In this document: positions 6,807 to 12,384 of the stretch, piece after piece | Layout: the number at the start of each line of letters is the position of its first letter | Position numbering within the stretch: position 1 is the stretch's first letter | Source: Chloroflexota bacterium | GTDB taxonomy: Bacteria > Chloroflexota > Dehalococcoidia > SM23-28-2 > RBG-16-64-32 | Direction: 5' to 3' | DNA: 12,384 nucleotides | Assembly (NCBI GenBank): GCA_022565075.1 | Contig: JADFKG010000048.1 | Coordinates: 1 to 12,384 of the forward strand | Program-made: the position numbers and the translations under genes | Notes under the pieces: generated by a model | Told to the model about the DNA's origin: nothing | Databases searched by the model: none | The model's input: the letters and a program-made list of their open reading frames with translations, nothing else

Positions 6807-7361
6807 CTAGGCGGTCTCAGCCCGGCGCCACTCCTCGAAACGGCGTGACATCGCCGCCAGCACACGATCCCGGACCTTGCGCTCGCCCGCCCGGTAGAGC
6901 CGACGGCGCAGGGCCTCCTTGGCCTCACGCAGGGCTTCGCGCGGCGCAACCCAGCACGATGCGCCCTCGCCCACCGCGATCAGCATGTCGCCTGCTCCGT
7001 CCCAGTCCAGCGTGCCCGGCAGCCCTTTTACGATGAGTGGTGGGTCCCAGGTGACGTCGACCCGCAGCGGCCCGGCCCACGGCGTCTGCACGGTCAACAG
7101 TTCGTGGACCTCCTGCAGACCCGCACCCGGCGCGATCTCCGGGTCTTCGGCCAGCGCCGGAGGCACGAGAGGGCCGAGCACGAACATCGGCGCCGATTCG
7201 ATGCCGATCGCACGCAACTCCTCCGCTAGCAGTGCGTGCTTCGAAGTACAGCTGCCCACGCCGTTCCGGCGGCACGAGGCGGCGTCCGGGGGCGTGGGCC
7301 AGGCGTACGGCATCGCCTGCACCACACTCACGAACTCGACGGCGCGCCGGCGGTCATCCAC
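6807..7361 (-). CDS. Small transglutaminase-like protein of unknown function
   Basis: The 184-residue product carries a Cys-His-Asp arrangement like the papain-like transglutaminase core: C38 in GSCTSKHALLAEELRAIGI, H86 in VHELLTV, and D102 in VDVTWDPP. The spacing and the hydrophobic context (LLAEELRAIGI after the Cys, strand VDVTW after the His) fit that superfamily, which includes cysteine proteases and amidases. There is no signal peptide or membrane segment, so a cytoplasmic place is likely. The C-terminal 40 residues are an Arg-rich helix. The start is GTG 7361-7359, chosen because a TACAAT -10 box ends 6 nt before it; no Shine-Dalgarno is visible and the nearby ATG is in another frame. 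It lies 42 nt after pepA in the same direction. A link with peptide turnover is only a guess from position. Confidence 0.7.
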   Translation of the reverse strand: MDDRRRAVEFVSVVQAMPYAWPTPPDAASCRRNGVGSCTSKHALLAEELRAIGIESAPMFVLGPLVPPALAEDPEIAPGAGLQEVHELLTVQTPWAGPLRVDVTWDPPLIVKGLPGTLDWDGAGDMLIAVGEGASCWVAPREALREAKEALRRRLYRAGERKVRDRVLAAMSRRFEEWRRAETA

Positions 7362-7367
7362 GCCGCC

Positions 7368-7373
7368 ATTGTA
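7368..7373 (-). promoter_or_regulatory. -10 box before the transglutaminase-like gene, probably leaderless
   Basis: On the minus strand TACAAT is followed by GGCGGC and then the GTG start, the same -10/6 nt/GTG arrangement as at obg. The heptamer GTCCAAC (7380-7374) sits directly before the -10, as it does one base further at obg. No -35 is seen. Confidence 0.5.
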
Positions 7374-7403
7374 GTTGGACGGCAGGGCCGGCGGCGCGGC
7401 GCG

Positions 7404-8915
7404 CTATCGCCGGGGCGCCCGGGCGAGCACGAAGTTGATCAGCGTGCGCGTTGGTATGCCTGTCGAGCCCTTTACCCAGAGGCCTCTGTCCTTATTGGAC
7501 TCGTCGGTGCCGGCCATGTCGATGTGCGCCCAGGGCGTGTCCTCTGCGAAGAAGTGAAGGAACTTCGCGGCGCTGATCGCCCCGCCGCCACGCACGCCCG
7601 TGTTCTTGATGTCGGCGATGGTGCTCTTCAGGTCCTCCCGGTACTCATCGATCAGCGGGAAGCGCCACATCAGCTCGCCCGACTTCTCACCCGCGCTGGC
7701 GATCTGCTCGGCCAGCGTATCGTCCGTGGCGAAGAAGCCGGTCGCGCGGTTGCCCAGAGCGATCATCATGGCGCCGGTCAGGGTCGCCACGTCGACGATC
7801 GGCGAGAGCTTCTCCTGGCGCGCGTAGCAGATGGCGTCGGCCAGGATAAGGCGGCCCTCGGCGTCCGTGTTGATGACCTCGATCGTCTTGCCGTTCATGG
7901 CACGCAGGACGTCTCCCGGCCGGGTGGCGCTGCCGGAGGGCATGTTCTCCGCCATCGGCACGATGCCCGTGACGTTGATTCGCGGCTTCAGCTTGCCCAG
8001 CGCCCACATCGTGGCGATGACCGCGGCGCCGCCCGACATGTCGCCCTTCATCGCCTCCATGCCGGCCGCCGGCTTGATCGAGATGCCGCCGGAGTCGAAC
8101 GTGATGCCCTTGCCCAGGAGGCCCAGCGTCTTCTTCGTTCGCCGGTCACCCCGGTAACGCATGATCACGAAGCGCGGCTTCCGCGCCGATCCAGCGCCGA
8201 CGCCGAGCAGCGCGCCCATGCCGAGCTTCTTGAGCTGGGCGTCGTCCAGGACCTCGCACTCGATGCCGGCTTGCGCGCAGAGCTTCGTCGCCCGTTTCGC
8301 CATCTCTGTCGGTGGTAGCTCGTTGCCGGGCTCGTTCGCCATGTCGCGCGTCAGGTTGGCGGCGGCGGCCATCGTCTGGCCGCGCTCGACTCCCCGCTCG
8401 ATGGCGCGCAGCTTTCGCCGGTCGGTCTCGACGATCGTCAGCGTTTCGATCTCGCCGAACGAGGGGTCGTCGTCGACGCTCTTGTACTTGCGGAAGCGGT
8501 ACTCGCCCATAAGCGCGCCTTCAGCGATCGCCTGCCCGCAGTCCGCCGTCTCCAGCCCGGCGATGCCAGCGCCGTGGACGATCGTGGCGACCGTCTTGGC
8601 GCCGGTCATCCGGGCGCGCCTGAGGGCGGTGCCCATCAGGTTGCGGATCACGTTCAGGTTGAACGAGTCCTGCTTGCCCAGCCCGGCGATGATGACGCGC
8701 GGCGACGGCATGCGCCCGAGCGTGTGGACGAGCACCGTCTCGCCGGCCTTTCCCTTGATCTCGCCTTCGTTGATGAGGGCGCTGATGCCTCCCTCAAGCG
8801 CGGCATCGACGGCGCCCGTCGCGCCGCCGGGGACCTTCACGTCCTTGAATAGGTTGACGATGATCGCCTTCGCGTCCTGCTGCGTGATATCTCCGCTCTC
8901 GACGTTGATCTTCAC
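7404..8915 (-). CDS. pepA: Leucyl aminopeptidase, peptidase family M17 (PepA)
   Basis: This enzyme removes N-terminal residues, preferably Leu, from peptides in the cytoplasm, using two metal ions in a hexamer. The 503-residue product has the family's N-terminal domain (about 1-175) and a C-terminal catalytic domain. Catalytic and metal-binding positions are all visible: GKGITFDSGG at 268-277 (K269, D274), K281, D292 in KGDMSGG, and the family signature NTDAEGRL at 349-356 (D351, E353, R355). The start is GTG 8915-8913, with a strong GGAAGGAG 6 nt upstream. A promoter lies just before it, so pepA can be made independently of the dapA block upstream. In E. coli, PepA also binds DNA in site-specific recombination; nothing here speaks for or against that. 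Confidence 0.96.
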   Translation of the reverse strand: MKINVESGDITQQDAKAIIVNLFKDVKVPGGATGAVDAALEGGISALINEGEIKGKAGETVLVHTLGRMPSPRVIIAGLGKQDSFNLNVIRNLMGTALRRARMTGAKTVATIVHGAGIAGLETADCGQAIAEGALMGEYRFRKYKSVDDDPSFGEIETLTIVETDRRKLRAIERGVERGQTMAAAANLTRDMANEPGNELPPTEMAKRATKLCAQAGIECEVLDDAQLKKLGMGALLGVGAGSARKPRFVIMRYRGDRRTKKTLGLLGKGITFDSGGISIKPAAGMEAMKGDMSGGAAVIATMWALGKLKPRINVTGIVPMAENMPSGSATRPGDVLRAMNGKTIEVINTDAEGRLILADAICYARQEKLSPIVDVATLTGAMMIALGNRATGFFATDDTLAEQIASAGEKSGELMWRFPLIDEYREDLKSTIADIKNTGVRGGGAISAAKFLHFFAEDTPWAHIDMAGTDESNKDRGLWVKGSTGIPTRTLINFVLARAPRR

Positions 8916-8921
8916 GGTGGG

Positions 8922-8929
8922 CTCCTTCC
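8922..8929 (-). promoter_or_regulatory. Strong ribosome binding site of pepA
   Basis: GGAAGGAG on the minus strand lies 6 nt before the GTG start and fixes that start. The same GGAAGGAGCCC string precedes the aldo/keto reductase gene. Confidence 0.8.
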
Positions 8930-8954
8930 GGTGGGCGTGTCGTTCTGGGCGTCG

Positions 8955-8983
8955 ATGATAGCGATTGGGTGAGCGCCGAGCAA
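8955..8983 (-). promoter_or_regulatory. Probable pepA promoter
   Basis: On the minus strand TTGCTC (8983-8978), a 17-nt spacer, and TATCAT (8960-8955). This predicts a start near 8948 and a leader of about 33 nt containing the Shine-Dalgarno site. It lies wholly in the gap between the upstream gene's stop and pepA. Confidence 0.6.
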
Positions 8984-8996
8984 AGGCGGCCGCGCA

Positions 8997-9467
8997 CTAA
9001 TCTGCCTTGCGCTTCGTACGGCGTGTGGTCGTGCTTCCGTTGTTTCGTGTGTCGCGGCGGGCAGGCTTTTTCGTGGGCGGCTTCTTGGCCGCTGCGCTCG
9101 CCGGCGGCTTTAGCGCCTCGATGAGGCCTTCCGGGTCCTCCACTGAGATGGCGATGCGGTCCATCGGCAGGACGCCCCAGGCGCGCGCGCGGCTCTCGAA
9201 GCTGACCTCGACGACGTTGCGGTACGAGCCGACGAGGCCCAGGAGGCCGCGCAGGTTGCTGCGCCAGCCGATGCCCATCCACCAGGGCCAGCTGCGCGCC
9301 TTCACTTCGCGGATGTCGTCGCGGCTCGCGGTGTAATTGAAGAGGTAGCCGAAGTGGAACGTCACCGCCTCAGGCGTTACGTCGACGTACGAGTTGCTGT
9401 GCGTCGCGCCGCCGACGAGAACGGCCGGTGCCCACAGTCTGTCTATTTGCATCTGGAATCGGGTCAT
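8997..9467 (-). CDS. Small protein of unknown function with a basic C-terminal tail
   Basis: The 156-residue product has two parts. Residues 1-119 look like a compact beta-rich domain with aromatic patches (VTFHFGYLFNYTASRDDIREV, then RSWPWWMGIGW) and a closing helix DPEGLIEAL; the shape recalls bacterial PH-like domains, but that is only an impression. Residues 120-156 are a low-complexity tail rich in Lys, Arg, Ala, Pro and Thr, with 13 basic and 2 acidic residues, which could bind nucleic acid or other polyanions. The ATG at 9467-9465 shares one base with the stop of the aldo/keto reductase gene (TGATG), so translation is probably coupled; AAGGGA lies 8 nt upstream. A longer frame back to 9620 lies inside that gene and reads as low-complexity Arg/Gly, so I rejected it. 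I do not recognise the family. Confidence 0.75.
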   Translation of the reverse strand: MTRFQMQIDRLWAPAVLVGGATHSNSYVDVTPEAVTFHFGYLFNYTASRDDIREVKARSWPWWMGIGWRSNLRGLLGLVGSYRNVVEVSFESRARAWGVLPMDRIAISVEDPEGLIEALKPPASAAAKKPPTKKPARRDTRNNGSTTTRRTKRKAD

Positions 9468-10417
9468 CACGCGTTTCCCTTTCTCGAGGTGATCGTGTCG
9501 ATCTCCGCCAGCTCCTCCGGCGAGAGGTGGAGGTCGGCCGCCGCCGCGTTCTGCTCCACCTGCTCCGGCTTCGTCGCGCCGGCGATGACGCTGGAGACGA
9601 CGTCCTGGCTGGCGAGCCAACCTATCGCGATGTCCAGCAGGCTCTTGTCTCGTTCCGCGGCGAACTTCTGCAACCGCTCGACGATGTCGAAGTTGCGGTC
9701 GGTCAGCAGCTGCTGACCGCGGGCGCCCCAGGCCCCGATGCGCGTGTCATCGGCCGGCGCCTCGCCGCGGCTGTACTTGCCTGTGAGGAGGCCGCTGGCC
9801 AGGGGGAAGTAGGGCAGGAGGCCGATGCCGTACTGGCGGCAGGCCGGCACCAGCTCCCGCTCGGCGCGGCGGTCGATCAGGCTGTATTCGTTCTGCGCGG
9901 TGATGAACGGGTTCAGGTGCTCGCTCTTCGCCACCCAGTGCGCCTCAACGGCCTGCCACGCGGACATGTTCGACGAGCCGATGTAGCGCACCTTGCCCGA
10001 GCGCACCAGGTCGTCCATCGCCCGCAGCGACTCCTCGATCGGCGTGTTTGCGTCCGGGAAGTGGTACTGGTAGAGGTCGATGTAGTCTGTGTTCAGGCGG
10101 CGAAGGCTGGCCTCGACCGCCTGTATGATGTGGCGTCGCGAGCCGCCCCGGTTGCCCGGCCCTTCGCCCGTCGGGCTGCCGAACTTCGTGGCCACGATGA
10201 CGTGCTGGCGCCGCTCGCCCAGCGCCTCGCCCAGGAACTGCTCGGAGAGCGTGCCGCCGTAGATGTCGGCTGTGTCGAAGAAGTTGATCCCCAGCTCCAG
10301 CGCTCGGCTCACGACCTCGGCCGACTTCTCCTTGTCGATGCGCATGCCGAAGTTGTTGCAGCCCAGCCCAACGGCCGAGACCTGGAGGCCGGATGCCCCG
10401 AGGGACTTGTACTCCAT
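9467..10417 (-). CDS. Aldo/keto reductase
   Basis: Aldo/keto reductases are NADPH-dependent TIM-barrel oxidoreductases that reduce aldehydes and ketones. The 316-residue product has the full catalytic tetrad: D48 and Y53 in FFDTADIYGG, K78 in VIVATKFGS and H119 in DLYQYHFPD. The N-terminus MEYKSLGASGLQVSAVGLGCNNFG is typical of the Kv-beta/YghZ-like subgroup. The C-terminal IAGATKPEQVEQN near 278-290 fits the usual cofactor-binding end. The ATG at 10417 has GGAAGGAG 9 nt upstream. It is the middle gene of the dapA operon, 24 nt after dapA and overlapping the next gene by one base. The physiological substrate cannot be told from sequence; its place behind dapA does not show a role in lysine synthesis. 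Confidence 0.93.
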   Translation of the reverse strand: MEYKSLGASGLQVSAVGLGCNNFGMRIDKEKSAEVVSRALELGINFFDTADIYGGTLSEQFLGEALGERRQHVIVATKFGSPTGEGPGNRGGSRRHIIQAVEASLRRLNTDYIDLYQYHFPDANTPIEESLRAMDDLVRSGKVRYIGSSNMSAWQAVEAHWVAKSEHLNPFITAQNEYSLIDRRAERELVPACRQYGIGLLPYFPLASGLLTGKYSRGEAPADDTRIGAWGARGQQLLTDRNFDIVERLQKFAAERDKSLLDIAIGWLASQDVVSSVIAGATKPEQVEQNAAAADLHLSPEELAEIDTITSRKGNA

Positions 10418-10426
10418 ATGCGGGGG

Positions 10427-10434
10427 CTCCTTCC
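10427..10434 (-). promoter_or_regulatory. Ribosome binding site of the aldo/keto reductase gene
   Basis: GGAAGGAG on the minus strand lies 9 nt before the ATG. It matches the pepA site and its next three bases. Confidence 0.75.
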
Positions 10435-10441
10435 GCGCCGC

Positions 10442-11335
10442 TCAGACAGCGACGGCGAGATCGATCTGGTGTCGGCTCAGCTCCGCGACGACGCTTTCGG
10501 CGACGGCGGCGTCGGCTTCGATGAGCGGCAGCCGCAGCCCGCCGACCTGGAAGCCGACGTGGTTGAGCGCGTACTTGAGCGGGATCGGGTTCGGCGCGGC
10601 GGTCATCAACGTCTTCATCAGCGGCAGCAAGCGCCGGTGGATCGTCGCCGCCTCGGAGCCGCGGCCGTCGAGCTGCGCCTCAATCATCGTACGCATCTGC
10701 AGGCCGACGAGATGCGTCGAGACGCCGACGACGCCGTAACCGCCGATCGCGATGATCGGCAGCGTCATCTGGTCATCGCCACTCCAGACCCGAAAGTCGC
10801 GCGCGCCTTCGATGATCTCGGCGATCTGGTCGAGGTCTCCGGACGCTTCTTTGACGCCGGCGATGTTCGGGATCTCGGCCAGGCGCAGCTGCGTCTCCGC
10901 CGTCACGTTGACGGCGGTGCGGCTCGGGATGTTGTAGAGGATGCACGGCAACGACGTCGCCGCAGCGATCGCCTGGAAATGGCGGTAGAGGCCCTCTTGC
11001 GGCGGTCTGCTGTAGTACGGCGCCGTCAGCAGCAGCGCGTCGACGCCCACCGCCTCGGCCTCCTTCGAAAGCGCGATGCTGACAGCCGTGTCGTTCGTGC
11101 CCGTGCCGGCGATCACAGCGCCGCGGTTGCCGACCGCCGCCTTTACCTCGCGGAAGAGCGCCAGCTTCTCGTCGTGCGACAGCGTTGGCGCCTCGCCCGT
11201 CGTGCCGGCGACGACGAGACCGTCGCTGCCGGAGTCGAGGAGGGCGAGCGCGAGACGCTTGGCCTGGTCATAGTCCACCTCCCCTTCGCGATCGAAGGGA
11301 GTGGCCATGGCCGTGAGCACGCGTCCGAGTTCCAC
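10442..11335 (-). CDS. dapA: 4-hydroxy-tetrahydrodipicolinate synthase DapA
   Basis: DapA condenses pyruvate with aspartate semialdehyde, the first committed step toward diaminopimelate and lysine. The 297-residue product keeps the family's active site: G44-T45-T46-G47-E48 (GTTGE), Y107 in APYYSRP, Y134 in YNIPSRT with R139, and the Schiff-base lysine K162 in GVKEASG. The length is standard. The start is GTG 11335-11333, with GGAGGT 6 nt upstream, and gives the usual N-terminus (VLTAMATPF). It is the first gene of a minus-strand block with the aldo/keto reductase and the basic-tail protein. No other lysine gene is nearby. DapA belongs to a superfamily with similar aldolases, but residues and length point to DapA itself. 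Confidence 0.94.
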   Translation of the reverse strand: MELGRVLTAMATPFDREGEVDYDQAKRLALALLDSGSDGLVVAGTTGEAPTLSHDEKLALFREVKAAVGNRGAVIAGTGTNDTAVSIALSKEAEAVGVDALLLTAPYYSRPPQEGLYRHFQAIAAATSLPCILYNIPSRTAVNVTAETQLRLAEIPNIAGVKEASGDLDQIAEIIEGARDFRVWSGDDQMTLPIIAIGGYGVVGVSTHLVGLQMRTMIEAQLDGRGSEAATIHRRLLPLMKTLMTAAPNPIPLKYALNHVGFQVGGLRLPLIEADAAVAESVVAELSRHQIDLAVAV

Positions 11336-11341
11336 TGGGCG

Positions 11342-11347
11342 ACCTCC
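11342..11347 (-). promoter_or_regulatory. Strong ribosome binding site of dapA
   Basis: GGAGGT on the minus strand lies 6 nt before the GTG and decides this start over the later in-frame GTG and ATG codons. Confidence 0.8.
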
Positions 11348-11375
11348 GCTGATTTCCGTATCTGGGCGTGGCGAA

Positions 11376-11384
11376 ATTCTACCA
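11376..11384 (-). promoter_or_regulatory. Probable extended -10 promoter of the dapA operon
   Basis: On the minus strand TGGTAGAAT fits TGnTATAAT, with no good -35 at 17 nt. It would give a leader of about 35 nt before dapA. It is divergent from the trmO promoter. Confidence 0.55.
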
Positions 11385-11428
11385 CAGGCATGCTGGCTGA
11401 GACGCGGGCCCGATTCGCCCGCCGACGC

Positions 11429-11434
11429 TATAAT
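11429..11434 (+). promoter_or_regulatory. -10 box before trmO, probably leaderless
   Basis: A perfect TATAAT ends 8 nt before the ATG at 11443. Transcription would start at or within a base or two of the ATG, and there is no Shine-Dalgarno in between. No -35 is seen at the expected distance. Confidence 0.6.
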
Positions 11435-11442
11435 GGCGTCCC

Positions 11443-11961
11443 ATGCTCGACCGCCTGCGCCGCATCTTCCGCCGCGAGCCCAAAGCCTTCCCCGAGCTGC
11501 CGGACGTCAGGCTGACGCCGATCGGTTACGTCCGCAACCGGGTGAAGGAGCCGATGGCGGACGGCTGGGCGAACGTCGAGTCGCGCGTCATCATCCGGCC
11601 CGAGCTGGCGGACATGCTCCTCAACCTCGGCGACTACTCGCACGTGATCATCGTCTTCTGGCCGCACAAGGTTCCGGACGACGTGCGCGGGTCGAAGCCG
11701 CAGCTACACCCGCGCGACGACGAGGAGTTGCCGCTGATGGGGGTGCTGGCAACGCGCAGCCAGATCAGGCCGAACCCGCTGCTCGTGACGCCGGTGCCGC
11801 TGCTCGCCGTCAAGGGCAACGTGCTCAAGGTGCGCGGCCTCGACGCCATCGACGGCTCGCCCGTCCTCGACGTCAAGCCGTACCTGCCGCACCACGACTC
11901 CATCACGGACGCTCGTCTCCCAAAGTGGGTCGAAGACGCGCAGGCCTGGCGCAACCGATGA
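11443..11961 (+). CDS. TrmO-like tRNA (t6A37) N6-methyltransferase
   Basis: TrmO (YaeB/TsaA family) uses SAM to methylate threonylcarbamoyladenosine at position 37 of some tRNAs. The 172-residue product shows the family's pattern: PIGYVRNRVKEP near 26-37, a hydrophobic strand YSHVIIVFWPHK at 65-76, GVLATRSQIRPNP at 100-112, and the signature GLDAIDGSPVLDVKPYLP at 132-149. It differs from the usual TrmO where NPIGLS is expected and NPLLVT is found, and it lacks the extra C-terminal domain of the E. coli protein. It may be a short subgroup with the same or a related substrate. It begins at ATG 11443 with no leader. Its TGA overlaps the next ATG (ATGA), making a two-gene operon with a DNA glycosylase. 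Confidence 0.82.
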   Translation: MLDRLRRIFRREPKAFPELPDVRLTPIGYVRNRVKEPMADGWANVESRVIIRPELADMLLNLGDYSHVIIVFWPHKVPDDVRGSKPQLHPRDDEELPLMGVLATRSQIRPNPLLVTPVPLLAVKGNVLKVRGLDAIDGSPVLDVKPYLPHHDSITDARLPKWVEDAQAWRNR

Positions 11962-12384
11962 CCGAGCCAGAGCCCCGCGTCCGCGACGTCTACGACCGCC
12001 TCGCCGAGCGGTACGGGCCGCGCGGCTGGTGGCCCGCTGATGGCCCCTTCGAAGTGATCGTCGGCGCGATCCTCGTGCAGCGGACGGCCTGGACGAACGT
12101 GGAGAAGGCGCTCGCGAACCTCAAGCAGGCGGGCGCGCTCTCACCGGCCGCGATGCGGGCGCTTTCGGCCGGCGAGCTGGCCGAGTTGATTCGGCCCAGC
12201 GGCTTCTTCCGCAGCAAGGCGCACAAGCTGCTGGCGTTCCTGGAGATGCTGGCCAAAAGCTTTGGAGGTGACCTTGGGCGCCTGCTGGCGGCGCCGGCAG
12301 GCGAGCTGCGTCTGTCCCTTCTCGCCACGCATGGCATCGGCGCGGAGACAGCGGACGCGATCCTCCTCTACGCGGCGCGGCAGC
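11958..12384 (+). CDS. HhH-GPD DNA glycosylase, endonuclease III-related/MagIII-like (C-terminus outside the window)
   Basis: The frame opens at ATG 11958, overlapping the trmO-like stop, and stays open to the right edge (142 codons). The N-terminal half matches endonuclease III-related proteins: WWPADGPFEVIVGAILVQRTAW at about 24-45, NVEKALANL, and IRPSGFFRSKAHKLLAFLE at about 78-95. The helix-hairpin-helix reads LLATHGIGAETADAILLYA at 121-139. The Glu after GIGA, where endonuclease III has its lysine for lyase activity, and RPSGFF resemble MagIII-type monofunctional glycosylases for alkylated bases. The catalytic Asp and any Fe-S cysteines would lie beyond the edge, so the substrate class is not settled. 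It has no Shine-Dalgarno and is probably translated by coupling. Confidence 0.85.
   Translation, partial: MTEPEPRVRDVYDRLAERYGPRGWWPADGPFEVIVGAILVQRTAWTNVEKALANLKQAGALSPAAMRALSAGELAELIRPSGFFRSKAHKLLAFLEMLAKSFGGDLGRLLAAPAGELRLSLLATHGIGAETADAILLYAARQ

Noticed and set aside
7236..8318. A 360-codon open frame on the plus strand
   Set aside because: It is antisense to pepA and the transglutaminase-like gene, both clear by motif or codon bias, and has no recognisable features.
8985..8996. GC palindrome GCGGCCGC as a terminator of the basic-tail gene
   Set aside because: It has no loop and no T-run, and such palindromes are common at this GC content.
9468..9620. N-terminal extension of the basic-tail protein to 9620
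   Set aside because: The extra residues are Arg/Gly-rich and lie within the conserved C-terminal part of the aldo/keto reductase gene.
9428..11515. A 695-codon open frame on the plus strand
   Set aside because: It runs antisense to dapA and the aldo/keto reductase gene and reads as Arg/Ala/Val/Asp-rich protein without motifs, as expected from the opposite strand of GC-rich genes.
1..12384. CRISPR arrays, insertion sequences, tRNA/rRNA genes, riboswitches or phage genes
   Set aside because: No regular repeats, terminal inverted repeats, cloverleaf-like segments or matching protein motifs were seen; intergenic gaps are too short for most of them.

Overview
The window is GC-rich bacterial chromosomal DNA with strong G/C bias at third codon positions. 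It holds thirteen genes packed tightly on both strands: eleven are complete and one is cut off at each edge (the left one is on the plus strand, the right one on the plus strand). All recognisable products are core functions: GTPase and ribosome assembly, NAD and CoA synthesis, replication initiation, lysine/peptidoglycan precursor synthesis, peptide turnover, tRNA modification and DNA repair. I see no transposase, phage gene, CRISPR array, toxin-antitoxin pair or rRNA/tRNA gene. The bacterial sigma-70-type -10 boxes, several with no leader between the expected transcription start and the start codon, the obg-nadD pair, and the separation of dnaA from dnaN would suit a GC-rich Chloroflexota (Dehalococcoidia-like) genome. 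That placement is a guess from general feel, not a phylogenetic result.

Layout. (1) Positions 3-236: C-terminal end of an unknown plus-strand gene whose stop overlaps the stop of nadD. (2) Minus strand 3752 to 233: dnaA with its own terminator, then obg and nadD as a two-gene operon joined by a GTGA overlap. (3) A divergent promoter region at 3753-3962 separates dnaA from a plus-strand operon, coaX-coaBC-methyltransferase (3963-6771), in which two consecutive CoA-pathway genes are followed by a class I SAM methyltransferase. (4) A GC-rich hairpin lies between this operon and a long minus-strand block (11335 to 6807): dapA, an aldo/keto reductase, a small protein with a basic tail, pepA (with its own promoter) and a small transglutaminase-like protein. 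(5) A second divergent promoter region (11336-11442) leads to a plus-strand pair, a TrmO-like tRNA methyltransferase overlapping by ATGA with a HhH-GPD DNA glycosylase that runs off the right edge.

Points that stand out. The CoaBC protein has the catalytic Asn and Cys of the decarboxylase half replaced by Asp and Ser. DnaA has an altered Walker A motif. Three genes (obg, the transglutaminase-like gene, trmO) have a near-perfect -10 box only 6-8 nt before the start codon, which predicts leaderless mRNAs, and two of these share an identical heptamer next to the -10. I did not find a convincing new multigene system; the window looks like ordinary housekeeping sequence with a few residue-level and promoter-level oddities.
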